A DNA stretch of 64,000 nt from DATARH01 sp036268075 (lineage in GTDB: Bacteria; Pseudomonadota; Alphaproteobacteria; ATCC43930; CGMCC-115725), in contig DATAUV010000112.1 in NCBI GenBank assembly GCA_036268075.1, positions 1 to 64,000 on the forward strand, read 5' to 3'. Of the stretch, positions 17,026 through 24,968 are shown piece by piece. The notes beneath the pieces were generated by a model. The model searched no databases. It saw nothing but the letters and a program-made list of their open reading frames with translations, and was not told the origin of the DNA. The translations under genes and the position numbers were made by a program. Position 1 is the first letter of the stretch. The number at the start of each line of letters is the position of its first letter.

Positions 17026-18939
17026 CTAAAAGCTCAGCCGCGTCCTGAACACCAGCTCGGCATAAAAATAAAGCTCCGCGTCCAGCGCGCGCTTGACGTT
17101 TTCGGCGCGGCGGAAGCCGTGGCCTTCGCCGGCGAAGAGGAGGTAGCCGGTGGGGATGCCGCGACGGCGGAGGGCGTCGACCATCATCTCGGTCTGGTTC
17201 GGCGGGACGATCTTGTCGTCGGCGCCCTGGAAGAAGATGACGGGGCGGGTGATCTTGTCGGCGCGGGTGAGGGGGGAGCGCTCGCGGTAGAGGGCTTCTT
17301 CCGCCGGGTAGGGGCCGATCAGCCAGTCGAGGTAGCGGCTTTCGAATTTGTGGGTGTCGCGGGCGAGGGCGGCGACGTCGCTGACGCCGTAATAGCTGGC
17401 GCCGCCGCGGAACGTGTCGCTGCCGGCGAGCGCGGCGAGCACGGTGTAGCCGCCGGCGCTGCCGCCGGTGATGACCGCGCGCTCGGGGTCGGCGAGGCCG
17501 GCCGCGGCGGCGTGACGGGCGGCGGCGACGCAATCCTCGACATCGGCGACGCCCCACGCCCCTTCGAGCCGGTCGCGATAGGCGCGGCCGTAGCCGGTGC
17601 TGCCGCGGTAATCGACATCGACCACGGCGATGCCGCGGCTCGTCCAGTACTGGATGCCCAGGCTCAACGTCGACGACGCCGACGAGGTCGGGCCGCCGTG
17701 GCATTTGACGACGAGCGGCGGCGCTTCGCCGGCGGGGGCGGCGAAATCGGGGTTTGCGGGCGGGTAGAAATTGGCGTGCGCGGTCTCGCCGTCGCCGGTC
17801 GGGAACTCGATGTGCCGGGCGACCGAGAAACAGCGCTGGAGGTCCGGGTCGGCGGCGACGGTCGAGGATTCCTTCAGCGTCTCGCAGGCGCCGGTTTCGG
17901 GGTCGATCGCGACGATCGCGCCCGGCCCATTGACCCGGCCGGCGCCGCAGACGATGCGGCCGGCGGCCACGTGGATCGAGCCGAACTCGGTGTAGGGCAG
18001 GGATAGCGGGGTCAGCTTGCCGGTGGCGATGTCGAGCCGCGCGAGGGCCGAGCCGGTGTCCTCGCCATAGGCGCAGACGATCGTCGCGGGGCCGAGAAAG
18101 GCGTAGCTCGCCTGGCCGAACACCCATTGCGCGCCGCAGAACTCGGTCTCGCGCGGGCAGAGCGCGCGGGCGGCGCCGTCCCAACGGTAGAGGTTCCACC
18201 AGCCGCTGCGGTCGGAGATGAAATGCAGGATTCCGTCCGGCGACCACCGGGGCTGCGCCACCGACTCGCGCTCGCCGCCGGCGACGAGGCGCGGGCTGCC
18301 GAGACTCCCGTCTTCCGCGACATCGGCGGCCCGCAACTCGGTGCCGACCCACGGCATGTTCGGGTGGTTCCATTGGAGGAAGGCGAGGTTCTTGCCGTCC
18401 GGCGAGAGGCGCGGCGCGGCGTAGAAATCGGCGCCCTGGGCCAGCACGCGGCCGGGGTGCAAGCTCGCGAAACCGACCGCGACGATCGTGTTGGTGACCG
18501 TTCCGTCGGCGAGGTGCTGCTCGCGCACGCCGACCCAGCGGCCGCGGGCGCGGTCGATCACGCCGTCGGCATAGCGCAGGCTCGTGCCGGGCTCGGTCGC
18601 CGGGGTCAGCGGCTCCGGCGTCCCGCCAGCGGCGAGGCGGTAGAGGCGCTGGTCGGCGAAATGGCTGAAATACACCGTGCCGCGATCGACGGCCGCGCCG
18701 CCGCCGCCGTATTCGTGGACGCGGGTGCGGGCGTTCCACGGCGGCGGCGTCACGTCGTGATCGGCCCCGTCGCCGCCGCGCCGCACGACGACGCCGCGGC
18801 CGCCCTCGGTCGGGCGCGACTCGGTCCAGTAGATGTCGCCGCCGTCGACCATCACGCCGCCGAGCCCGATCGACCCGGCGACGATCAAATCCGACGTAAT
18901 CGGCGAGCGCCAGGCACCGTAAGGGAGGGTTTCGGGCAT
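17026..18939 (-). CDS. S9 family prolyl oligopeptidase-like peptidase
   Basis: 637 residues. An N-terminal beta-propeller (to about 370) precedes an alpha/beta-hydrolase domain. The catalytic triad can be seen: Ser in GGSAGGYTVL, Asp in QGADDKIVPP, His in GEGHGFRR. No clear signal peptide, so it is probably cytosolic. Likely a dipeptidyl or acylaminoacyl peptidase; specificity cannot be told. Confidence 0.93.
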   Translation of the reverse strand: MPETLPYGAWRSPITSDLIVAGSIGLGGVMVDGGDIYWTESRPTEGGRGVVVRRGGDGADHDVTPPPWNARTRVHEYGGGGAAVDRGTVYFSHFADQRLYRLAAGGTPEPLTPATEPGTSLRYADGVIDRARGRWVGVREQHLADGTVTNTIVAVGFASLHPGRVLAQGADFYAAPRLSPDGKNLAFLQWNHPNMPWVGTELRAADVAEDGSLGSPRLVAGGERESVAQPRWSPDGILHFISDRSGWWNLYRWDGAARALCPRETEFCGAQWVFGQASYAFLGPATIVCAYGEDTGSALARLDIATGKLTPLSLPYTEFGSIHVAAGRIVCGAGRVNGPGAIVAIDPETGACETLKESSTVAADPDLQRCFSVARHIEFPTGDGETAHANFYPPANPDFAAPAGEAPPLVVKCHGGPTSSASSTLSLGIQYWTSRGIAVVDVDYRGSTGYGRAYRDRLEGAWGVADVEDCVAAARHAAAAGLADPERAVITGGSAGGYTVLAALAGSDTFRGGASYYGVSDVAALARDTHKFESRYLDWLIGPYPAEEALYRERSPLTRADKITRPVIFFQGADDKIVPPNQTEMMVDALRRRGIPTGYLLFAGEGHGFRRAENVKRALDAELYFYAELVFRTRLSF

Positions 18940-18950
18940 GCTGCACCTCG

Positions 18951-19281
18951 TAGGATGGGCTGAGCTGAGCGAAGCCCATCGGGAAAGGAAGGTTCACCAC
19001 GAAGACACGGAGGGCACGAAGGAGAAGAAAAACCAATTCTCTTAACGCAGAGCACACGGAGAATTCGCAGAGGGCGCGAAGGCGCCTCTGAGGTTGCGCG
19101 CAGCGCAGCAAATGACCATGCAGATTTTTGGCTTCGCCGGGGGCGGCACCGATTTCTTCGCGTATTCCGCGTAATTCTCCGCGTCCTTTGCGTTGAAAAT
19201 GTTGGTTTTTCCTTCGTGCTCTTCGTGCCTTCGTGGTGAAAACCATCGATGGGTTTCGCTGCGCTCTACCCATCCTACGGG
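18951..19281. repeat. Long imperfect inverted repeat, about 330 bp
   Basis: This stretch holds no gene. The outer ends (GTAGGATGGGCTGAGC... at 18951 and its near-complement ending CTACCCATCCTACGG near 19280) are followed inward on both sides by matching text rich in ACCACGAAG-ACACGGAGG-GCACGAAGG and AACGCAGAG. The arms are roughly 130–150 nt with mismatches. The internal words (CACGAAG, GCGGAG) are typical of a dispersed bacterial repeat. No transposase is present. Confidence 0.8.
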
Positions 19282-19300
19282 GGCTCAACCCTCATGCAGG

Positions 19301-20269
19301 CTACACCTCCCGCGTCCCGAATCCGCCCTGCACCGCCTCGGAGATCGCGATGAAGCTGTTGGTGACGTTGGTAATCTGCTCGGGCGGGATCGGGTAGGGG
19401 GCGTTGCCGGCGACGGCGTCGGCGAAGGATTCCAGGTTGGTCAGCACCGAATCCGGGCCGGAGAGCTTGAGCCGTTCGAGGTCGGCGCCGCTTTTGCGGA
19501 TCACCATTTCGGTGCGGCTCAGCGCCTCGGCGGAGCCGTTGCGGCAGAAGGCGTGGATGCGCAGGAAATTCGGGGTCGAGCGCACCGCCGCGAGGGTGCC
19601 GCCGATCCCCGCGGCGAATTCGAGCAGCACCGCGACCGTGTCGTGCGGGTCGGGCGAGGGCTTTTGGGCGAGAAGCTGGGCGTGGATGCGGCGCACCGGC
19701 CCCGCGATGCGAATGAGGGCGTCGAGGACATGGATGCCGGTGCCGGTCATCCCGCCGGCCGGGGTCTCGGTCCGGTCGTCGCGCCAGGCGGCGAACCCGG
19801 CGGCGACCTCGTTCGAGAAATTGCCCTCGACGTGGAGGAGCGGCCCCATCTCGCCGCTGTCGACGCGGCGGATCAATTCGGCGATCGCCGGGAAATAGCG
19901 CTTGTCGGTGCCGATGCCGAGCACGACGCCGGCCGCGCGGCACGCCTCGACCGCGCGGGCGGTGCCGTCGCGGGTGAGGGCCAGCGGCTTTTCGCAGAAC
20001 ACCGCCTTGCCCGCCCCGGCGGCGGCCACGACCTCGTCGACATGGCGCGTGTGCGGCGTCGCCAGCACGACCGCGTCGATCGTCCTGTCGGCCAGCACCG
20101 CGGCGTAGTCGGTGACGGGGTCGAGATGCCGCTCGCGCAGATAGTCGGCATGCTGGGCGGGGTCGCGGGTGACGGCGCGGGTGAAGCGGATTTTCTCGCT
20201 CTTGCCCTGCACCGAATCGACGAGGGTCCGGCCCCAGCGGCCGAGGCCGACGATCGCGGCGTCGATCAT
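19301..20269 (-). CDS. Gfo/Idh/MocA family oxidoreductase
   Basis: 322 residues. N-terminal Rossmann motif AIVGLGRWG binds NAD(P). ATPHTRHVDEV and the CEKPLAL segment (Lys of the EKP motif) are diagnostic. The C-terminal part has the family's beta-sheet domain. It overlaps the upstream gene by 4 nt (ATGA), so it forms a two-gene unit with the DLH-like protein. Substrate probably a sugar or sugar-like acid; not determinable. Confidence 0.92.
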   Translation of the reverse strand: MIDAAIVGLGRWGRTLVDSVQGKSEKIRFTRAVTRDPAQHADYLRERHLDPVTDYAAVLADRTIDAVVLATPHTRHVDEVVAAAGAGKAVFCEKPLALTRDGTARAVEACRAAGVVLGIGTDKRYFPAIAELIRRVDSGEMGPLLHVEGNFSNEVAAGFAAWRDDRTETPAGGMTGTGIHVLDALIRIAGPVRRIHAQLLAQKPSPDPHDTVAVLLEFAAGIGGTLAAVRSTPNFLRIHAFCRNGSAEALSRTEMVIRKSGADLERLKLSGPDSVLTNLESFADAVAGNAPYPIPPEQITNVTNSFIAISEAVQGGFGTREV

Positions 20270-21276
20270 TTGCCCTCGCTTTCGGCCCAGCGCGCCATCA
20301 GCGTGTTCGACGGCTGGGTCTCGTCGACGAGCTTGCGCGCCGTCTCTACCCCGGCGACCGGCAACAGCTTGGGGTCGAGGAGCCCGATCTGCACCAGCAC
20401 CGAGGCCTGATCCCAATAGATGTGCTCGTGGTAAAGCTTTGGCCCGCGGAAATTGATGATCGCGATCAGCGGCACCTCGACGTATTTGCCCGTCGGCTTC
20501 ACCCCCGGCAGCATCCAGTCGATCTCGACGTCGTGGGTAAAGCAGAACAGCATTTCGTCGACCAGCCGGTCGGCGCCGATCGTGCGCGACACCGGCACGA
20601 GCGTCGTGTCCTTCGGGTTCGAATTGACGAAATGGTTGCGGTAAAAGCGCGCGAGCTGGGCCTGGCCGACCCCGCCGGTCATCGTCGGCACGTGGTTGAC
20701 ATAGGGTTCGGCGGTCATGGTCGCCATCGTCCGCGGCACGTCGCGCAAGCCGAACTCGTAGGTGCAATGCTGCTCCCACAACGCCGCGAGGTCGTATTGC
20801 GGGCCGATCGCGCGGCGCAGCGCGGCGATCGAGCGCGTGTGCGCCATCGACGCGGCGGGTTTGTCGTATTCCGGCGTGCCCTTCTTGTGAAAGCCGGGTT
20901 TGACGCCGGGATAGACAAAAATCTCCTTGCCGCCGCCCGACAGCTTGCTCTCGCCGGCGATGTGCAATGTCATCGGCGAACCGGTGCCGGCGAGCGAGAC
21001 GATCCCGACCGGGTCGTAGCCCACCGCGACCGCCACCGCCTCCTGTTGCGCCTGGCGATAGGCGACCGAGGCGCCGCTGCCGATGCCGAGCGCGCCGATC
21101 CCACCCACCGTCTCGGGCCGGGCGCGGAGCGCGGCGAGGGCGGCGTCGATATTGGCGTGGGCCGGCACGTTGACGGTGACGTAGCCTTCCTCGGCATAGA
21201 AATCGGCCGTCGCCGGGTCGGCGCCGATCATCAACAGGCCGGGACCGCTGCCCGCCTCCGGGATGGCGAAATCCAT
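20266..21276 (-). CDS. DLH-like protein with C-terminal SnoaL/NTF2-like region
   Basis: 336 residues. The N-terminal part (about 1–150) resembles dienelactone hydrolase: GLLMIGADPATADFYAEEGY, then GALGIGSGASVAY. In dienelactone hydrolases the nucleophile is Cys in GxCxGG; here the aligned motif is GIGSGA, so the Cys appears to be missing. The C-terminal part (about 170–336, from YDLAALWEQH, with ARFYRNHFV) looks like an NTF2/SnoaL fold. The whole resembles fused proteins labelled carboxymethylenebutenolidase. Enzyme activity is uncertain. Coupled to the oxidoreductase gene. Confidence 0.78.
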   Translation of the reverse strand: MDFAIPEAGSGPGLLMIGADPATADFYAEEGYVTVNVPAHANIDAALAALRARPETVGGIGALGIGSGASVAYRQAQQEAVAVAVGYDPVGIVSLAGTGSPMTLHIAGESKLSGGGKEIFVYPGVKPGFHKKGTPEYDKPAASMAHTRSIAALRRAIGPQYDLAALWEQHCTYEFGLRDVPRTMATMTAEPYVNHVPTMTGGVGQAQLARFYRNHFVNSNPKDTTLVPVSRTIGADRLVDEMLFCFTHDVEIDWMLPGVKPTGKYVEVPLIAIINFRGPKLYHEHIYWDQASVLVQIGLLDPKLLPVAGVETARKLVDETQPSNTLMARWAESEGK

Positions 21277-21343
21277 CTCTCCCCTCCGCGCTCTTGCCCC
21301 CAGGGCTCTTGCGGCCCCGACGATAGCACGGCAGGTTGGCGCG

Positions 21344-22042
21344 ATGTGCGGCCGGGTGCGCCTTTCCACCGATGTCAGCGAGATCAAGATCGCGTTCCGC
21401 ATCCCGCCGGAGCGGCCGACGCCCAATTTCGCGCCGGTCTGGAACGGGCCGCCGACGATCGACCTGCCGGTGGTGCGGCGCGACCCGCGCGACGGACAGC
21501 GCAGCCTCGACCTGTTGCGCTGGGGCCTCGTGCCGCGCTGGGCCAAGGACACGAAGATCGGCTACACGACCTTCAACGCCAAATCCGAGGGGATCGAGAC
21601 CAAGCCGAGTTTTCGCGAGGCCTACCAGAAGCGCCGCTGCCTGGTGCCGATCGACAATTTCTACGAGTGGCAAAAGCTCGGAAAGGACCGCCAGCCTTAT
21701 GCGATCGCGCTCGCCGGGGGCGGGCTGATGGCGCTTGCCGGGCTGTGGGAAGGCTGGCGCTCGCCGGCGGGCGAAGTGCTGCGCAGCTTTACCATCGTCA
21801 CCACCAGCGCCAACCCGATGCTGGCGCCATTGCACGAGCGCATGCCCGTGATCCTCGACCCCGATTCCTGGCCGGCCTGGCTCGGCGAAGAAGCAGCCGA
21901 CGCCGAGCGCCTCATCTCGCTGATGGTGCCGTATCCGGAGGAAAAGCTCGCGCTGTGGCCGGTCGACAAGCGCGTCGGCAACGTGAAGAACGACGATCCG
22001 GGGTTGATCGACAGGGTCGAGCCCGAGGCGGCGGCAAAGTAG
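21344..22042 (+). CDS. SRAP family protein (HMCES/YedK type)
   Basis: 232 residues. SRAP proteins cross-link to abasic sites in single-stranded DNA through the N-terminal Cys. Here the sequence begins MCGRV, so Cys2 is available after Met removal, and start at ATG 21344 is certain for that reason. Other active-site blocks: FNAKSEGI (Asn), FYEWQ (Glu) and LHERMPVIL (His). The gene is monocistronic and divergent from the DLH-like gene. Confidence 0.95.
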   Translation: MCGRVRLSTDVSEIKIAFRIPPERPTPNFAPVWNGPPTIDLPVVRRDPRDGQRSLDLLRWGLVPRWAKDTKIGYTTFNAKSEGIETKPSFREAYQKRRCLVPIDNFYEWQKLGKDRQPYAIALAGGGLMALAGLWEGWRSPAGEVLRSFTIVTTSANPMLAPLHERMPVILDPDSWPAWLGEEAADAERLISLMVPYPEEKLALWPVDKRVGNVKNDDPGLIDRVEPEAAAK

Positions 22043-22195
22043 CCCTCACCCGTCCGTCGCTGACGCGACAGCCACCCTCTCCCGCACTGCGGGCGAGGGG
22101 ATGCGGGCGAGACGCCCGCGGTCCAACTTTCCCCTCTCCCGCACCGCGGGAGAGGGTGGATCCGGGCGCAGCCCGGAGACGGGTGAGGGCTACTT
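22040..22195. repeat. Composite intergenic inverted repeat
   Basis: Outer ends TAGCCCTCACCCGTC (22040) and GACGGGTGAGGGCTA (22193) form inverted arms that include the stop of the SRAP gene on one side and lie next to the hydrolase stop on the other. Inside are two CCCTCTCCCGCAC-type segments and a GCGGGCGAGACGCCCGCGG piece related to the family at 40528, 53040 and 62298. This fills the gap between two convergent genes. Confidence 0.85.
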
Positions 22196-22196
22196 G

Positions 22197-22955
22197 CTAC
22201 GCCGCCAGAAACCGCTCCACCACCTCCAGAAATGCCTCCGGCTGCTCCGCATGCACCCAATGTCTGGCATGTGCGACAGAGGCGAACTCGGCCGCCGGAA
22301 ATAGCCTGCTAATGCCCGCTTCGTATTCAGAGCGCAGATACCCCGACTCGGCACCGGCGACGAACAGCGTCGGGCCGGTGAAAACCGTGCCGGCCGGAAA
22401 CTCCGGGAAGCCGAGGATATCCGGCATCCCACGCTCGATCGCGGCGAGACTGAGCCGCCAGCGTGCCCTTCCGTCCTCGAACACGAGGTTCTGCAGCAGA
22501 AAGCCGCGCTCGGCCGGGTCGGGGATCGTCGCCGCCATTAGCCGGTCTGCCTCGGCGCGGCGGGTGATCGCGGCGAGGTCCAGGCCCTGCATCGCCGCCA
22601 TCTCGGCGGACGGCGCGGGGTAATCGACCGGGGCGATGTCGACGACGACCAGCCGCTCGACCCAGTCGCTGGTCAGCGCCGCGACCATCGCCGCCTTGCC
22701 GCCCATCGAATGCCCGATCAGCGCGGCGGGTTCGCCGCCCAGCGTCTCGCGCACATCCTCGGCCATCTCGGCATAGCTCATCCCGTCGGCCCACGGCGAG
22801 TTGCCGTGGTTGCGCAAATCGAGCGTCACGACGCGATGCCGGGCGGCGAGGCGCTGCGCGATCGTCGCCCAGTTGCGGCCCCAGCCGAAGAGCCCGTGCA
22901 AGATCGCGACGGTCGGCCCGGCGCCGTATTCGGTCGCGGCGAGGCGCAGCGCCAT
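22197..22955 (-). CDS. Alpha/beta hydrolase (YbfF-type esterase)
   Basis: About 252 residues. The LHGLFGWGRNWATIA oxyanion segment, DLRNHGNSPW and the nucleophile elbow GHSMGGKAAM match the YbfF/ABHD11 esterase group. A C-terminal His lies in ARHWVHAEQP. ATG 22955 (MALRL) is preferred to a TTG at 22964. Natural substrate unknown; likely small acyl esters or thioesters. Confidence 0.9.
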   Translation of the reverse strand: MALRLAATEYGAGPTVAILHGLFGWGRNWATIAQRLAARHRVVTLDLRNHGNSPWADGMSYAEMAEDVRETLGGEPAALIGHSMGGKAAMVAALTSDWVERLVVVDIAPVDYPAPSAEMAAMQGLDLAAITRRAEADRLMAATIPDPAERGFLLQNLVFEDGRARWRLSLAAIERGMPDILGFPEFPAGTVFTGPTLFVAGAESGYLRSEYEAGISRLFPAAEFASVAHARHWVHAEQPEAFLEVVERFLAA

Positions 22956-22986
22956 TTCAGCCAAGTGAAATCGGTAGACGGGGGCG

Positions 22987-23193
22987 CTACTTGGTGCAAT
23001 CTCCCATCATGCCCTCGACGCATTTGGGCAGCGGCGGCGAGCCCGGCGGGCGCGGCGGCACCTGGGTCGGACCGGCGGCGTGCGCAACGGGCGGCGGGGG
23101 CGGCGGCGGCGCGGCGGGTGCGCAGCCGGCGATCGCGATGAGGGCGGCGGCGCCGAGGGCAAGGCCGCTATACGAGACGAGGCGAGGGCTCAT
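22987..23193 (-). CDS. Small proline-rich lipoprotein
   Basis: 68 residues: a signal peptide with lipobox IAGC, then a run of prolines (PPPPPPP) and a C-terminal KCVEGMMGDCTK with two cysteines. No recognised family. It is upstream of and on the same strand as the hydrolase. Confidence 0.62.
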   Translation of the reverse strand: MSPRLVSYSGLALGAAALIAIAGCAPAAPPPPPPPVAHAAGPTQVPPRPPGSPPLPKCVEGMMGDCTK

Positions 23194-23302
23194 CAGGCTG
23201 AATCCATTGCAGTTTCTAGGGCTGGGAAGCTACCCCTCCCCTGGGATCGGGAACAAGTCGCATCGCGATGCGGCGATTTCGTGGCGGTGAAGGAGAGGGA
23301 TC

Positions 23303-23971
23303 GTGAGGCCGATCGTCGTCATCAATCCGAACTCGACAGAGGCTGTCACCAAGGCGATCGACGCCGCGCTGGCGCCGCTGCGCATGGCGGGCGGACCAGA
23401 GCTCGTGTGCCAGACCCTCGCCGAGGGGCCGCCCGGGGTCGAGAGCCAAGGCGACGCCGATTCGGTGATCGCCCCGCTGTGCCGCTCGGTCGCGGCGCAG
23501 GGCAACGCGGCCTCCGCCTTCGTCATCGCCTGCTTCAGCGACCCCGGCCTCCACGCCGCGCGCGAGACCACCCAGCGGCCGGTGCTCGGCATCGCTGAAT
23601 GCGGGATATTGACCGCGCTGACGCTGGGGCAGCGATTCGGCGTCGTCTCGATCCTCAAAAAGGCGATCCCGCGTCACCTGCGCTATTACGGGGCGATGGG
23701 GGTCGGCGGGCGCCTCGCCGGCGATCTGCCGATCGGCCTCGGCGTCACCGAGCTCGGCGATGCCGAGACGACCCTCGCCCGCATGACCGAAACCGGCGCC
23801 GAGCTCCGCGACCGCCACGGCGCCGACGTGCTGGTGCTCGGCTGCGCCGGGATGGCGCGCTATCGCGGCCGGCTGGAACAGGCGCTCGGGCTGCCGGTGG
23901 TCGAGCCGACCCAGGCCGCCGTGACGATGGCAATCGGGCGGGTGAGGCTGGGGTGGAAGTGTTCTTGGTGA
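23303..23971 (+). CDS. Aspartate/glutamate (hydantoin) racemase family protein
   Basis: 222 residues. N-terminal IVVINPNSTEAVT is the hydantoin-racemase signature. The two catalytic cysteines are in FVIACFSDPG and LVLGCAGMA. GTG 23303 has an AAGGAGAGGG ribosome-binding site. Likely racemises an amino acid or hydantoin derivative; substrate unknown. No hydantoinase lies nearby. Confidence 0.9.
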   Translation: MRPIVVINPNSTEAVTKAIDAALAPLRMAGGPELVCQTLAEGPPGVESQGDADSVIAPLCRSVAAQGNAASAFVIACFSDPGLHAARETTQRPVLGIAECGILTALTLGQRFGVVSILKKAIPRHLRYYGAMGVGGRLAGDLPIGLGVTELGDAETTLARMTETGAELRDRHGADVLVLGCAGMARYRGRLEQALGLPVVEPTQAAVTMAIGRVRLGWKCSW

Positions 23972-23982
23972 GGACGCGCCTC

Positions 23983-24429
23983 CTAAGGCCCTGACGACAC
24001 GGCGGCAGGCTGCAGCACCTCGATCGGGTATCGGACGAAGTCCGCGGCGTTGAAGGTAAGCAGCCGGGTCACCCGGTGCACGTTCATCACGGCGACAAGC
24101 CGCGCATCGTGGACTTGGACTCCCCTGACCCCATGCCCCACCACCAGACGCTTCCACTCTTCGTAGATTGCCGGGATGTCGGCCAGCATCTCCAAAGCTT
24201 CCTCGATTTTTTTCACCTCGGCCTGGACGATCACGGAGGTGAAACCGAGCCCGTTCCGTTCGGCGGGCCGCGTGGCGACGCTCCAGAACTCCGCGATGTT
24301 CTGCGGCGAGAAATGCACAGGCTCTCCGGATGCGAGGAGGCGCTCGACGCTGCCGACCGCAAATTCGTGATGCGGATGGCCGGGCTGCGTGCGCCTCAGC
24401 AGGATATTGGTATCAACGAGAACGCTCAC
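23983..24429 (-). CDS. PIN-domain toxin (VapC-type)
   Basis: About 148 residues. PIN-fold ribonuclease with the first Asp in VLVDTNILLRR, a conserved Glu in NIAEFWSV, and further acidic residues around VHDARLVAVM and FNAADF. The GTG start overlaps the stop of the upstream antitoxin gene (GTGA). Such toxins cleave tRNA or other RNA; the target here is unknown. Confidence 0.9.
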   Translation of the reverse strand: MSVLVDTNILLRRTQPGHPHHEFAVGSVERLLASGEPVHFSPQNIAEFWSVATRPAERNGLGFTSVIVQAEVKKIEEALEMLADIPAIYEEWKRLVVGHGVRGVQVHDARLVAVMNVHRVTRLLTFNAADFVRYPIEVLQPAAVSSGP

Positions 24430-24674
24430 CCGCGCCCGGCGTAGATGCTCTCGCGGCTGATCGCCTCGTCGGACAGCGGCTGGGTGTGCGGCAGGCCCCT
24501 GACCGATTCCCGCCAAATCCGCGCCCGGTCGTCCGGCGTGCGCGACGGTGCCCTCGGTCCCGCCTGCTCTTCCAGTACGCGCTTGAGAAGCGCCGAGAGC
24601 GGCACGCCTCGCTCGGCTGCTTCGGCTGCGTATCTCGCCTCTACATCGGGAGCGAGCTCAACGGTCACGGACAT
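24426..24674 (-). CDS. Antitoxin of the PIN-domain toxin pair
   Basis: 82 residues from ATG 24674. The N-terminal TVELAPDVEARYAAEAAERGVPLSALLKRVLEEQ is a ribbon–helix–helix-like DNA-binding segment; the C-terminal part would bind the toxin. ATG 24674 has a GAGG ribosome-binding site; a TTG at 24686 would add four residues. The gene order antitoxin–toxin with a 4-nt overlap is standard for type II modules, and the pair probably represses its own promoter. Confidence 0.85.
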   Translation of the reverse strand: MSVTVELAPDVEARYAAEAAERGVPLSALLKRVLEEQAGPRAPSRTPDDRARIWRESVRGLPHTQPLSDEAISRESIYAGRG

Positions 24675-24754
24675 GGTGCGCCTCAAGCACAGTTCTCTTT
24701 TTGTACCGAATCTTCACCGATCTGTCCATCGCGCTGCCGACGCGTTTCGAGGCG

Positions 24755-24955
24755 CTATTCCCGCTCCTCCTCGCCGATACCGTCTTCCTCGTCGTCGTCG
24801 CTGGTGGGAATGCGGTAGTCGCCGTTGAGCCAGGCGCCGAGGTCGAGGTCGGCGCAGCGGCCGGAGCAGAACGGGCGGTGGCGGAAAACCGACGGCTTGC
24901 CGCAGCGCGGGCAGGGGCGCGAGGGTGGGAATGGGGCGGGCGGGTCCTGGTCCAT
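24755..24955 (-). CDS. yacG: DNA gyrase inhibitor / zinc protein YacG
   Basis: 66 residues. Zinc site CPRCG, then CSGRC (four Cys), followed by DLGAWLNGDYRIP, which is the YacG hallmark, and an acidic tail. YacG can bind GyrB and inhibit gyrase in E. coli. The gap between the second and third Cys (11 residues) is a little shorter than in E. coli. The gene lies 13 nt after the RNase E/G gene, as in many alphaproteobacteria. Confidence 0.92.
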   Translation of the reverse strand: MDQDPPAPFPPSRPCPRCGKPSVFRHRPFCSGRCADLDLGAWLNGDYRIPTSDDDEEDGIGEEERE

Positions 24956-24968
24956 GGGCTGGATATCG

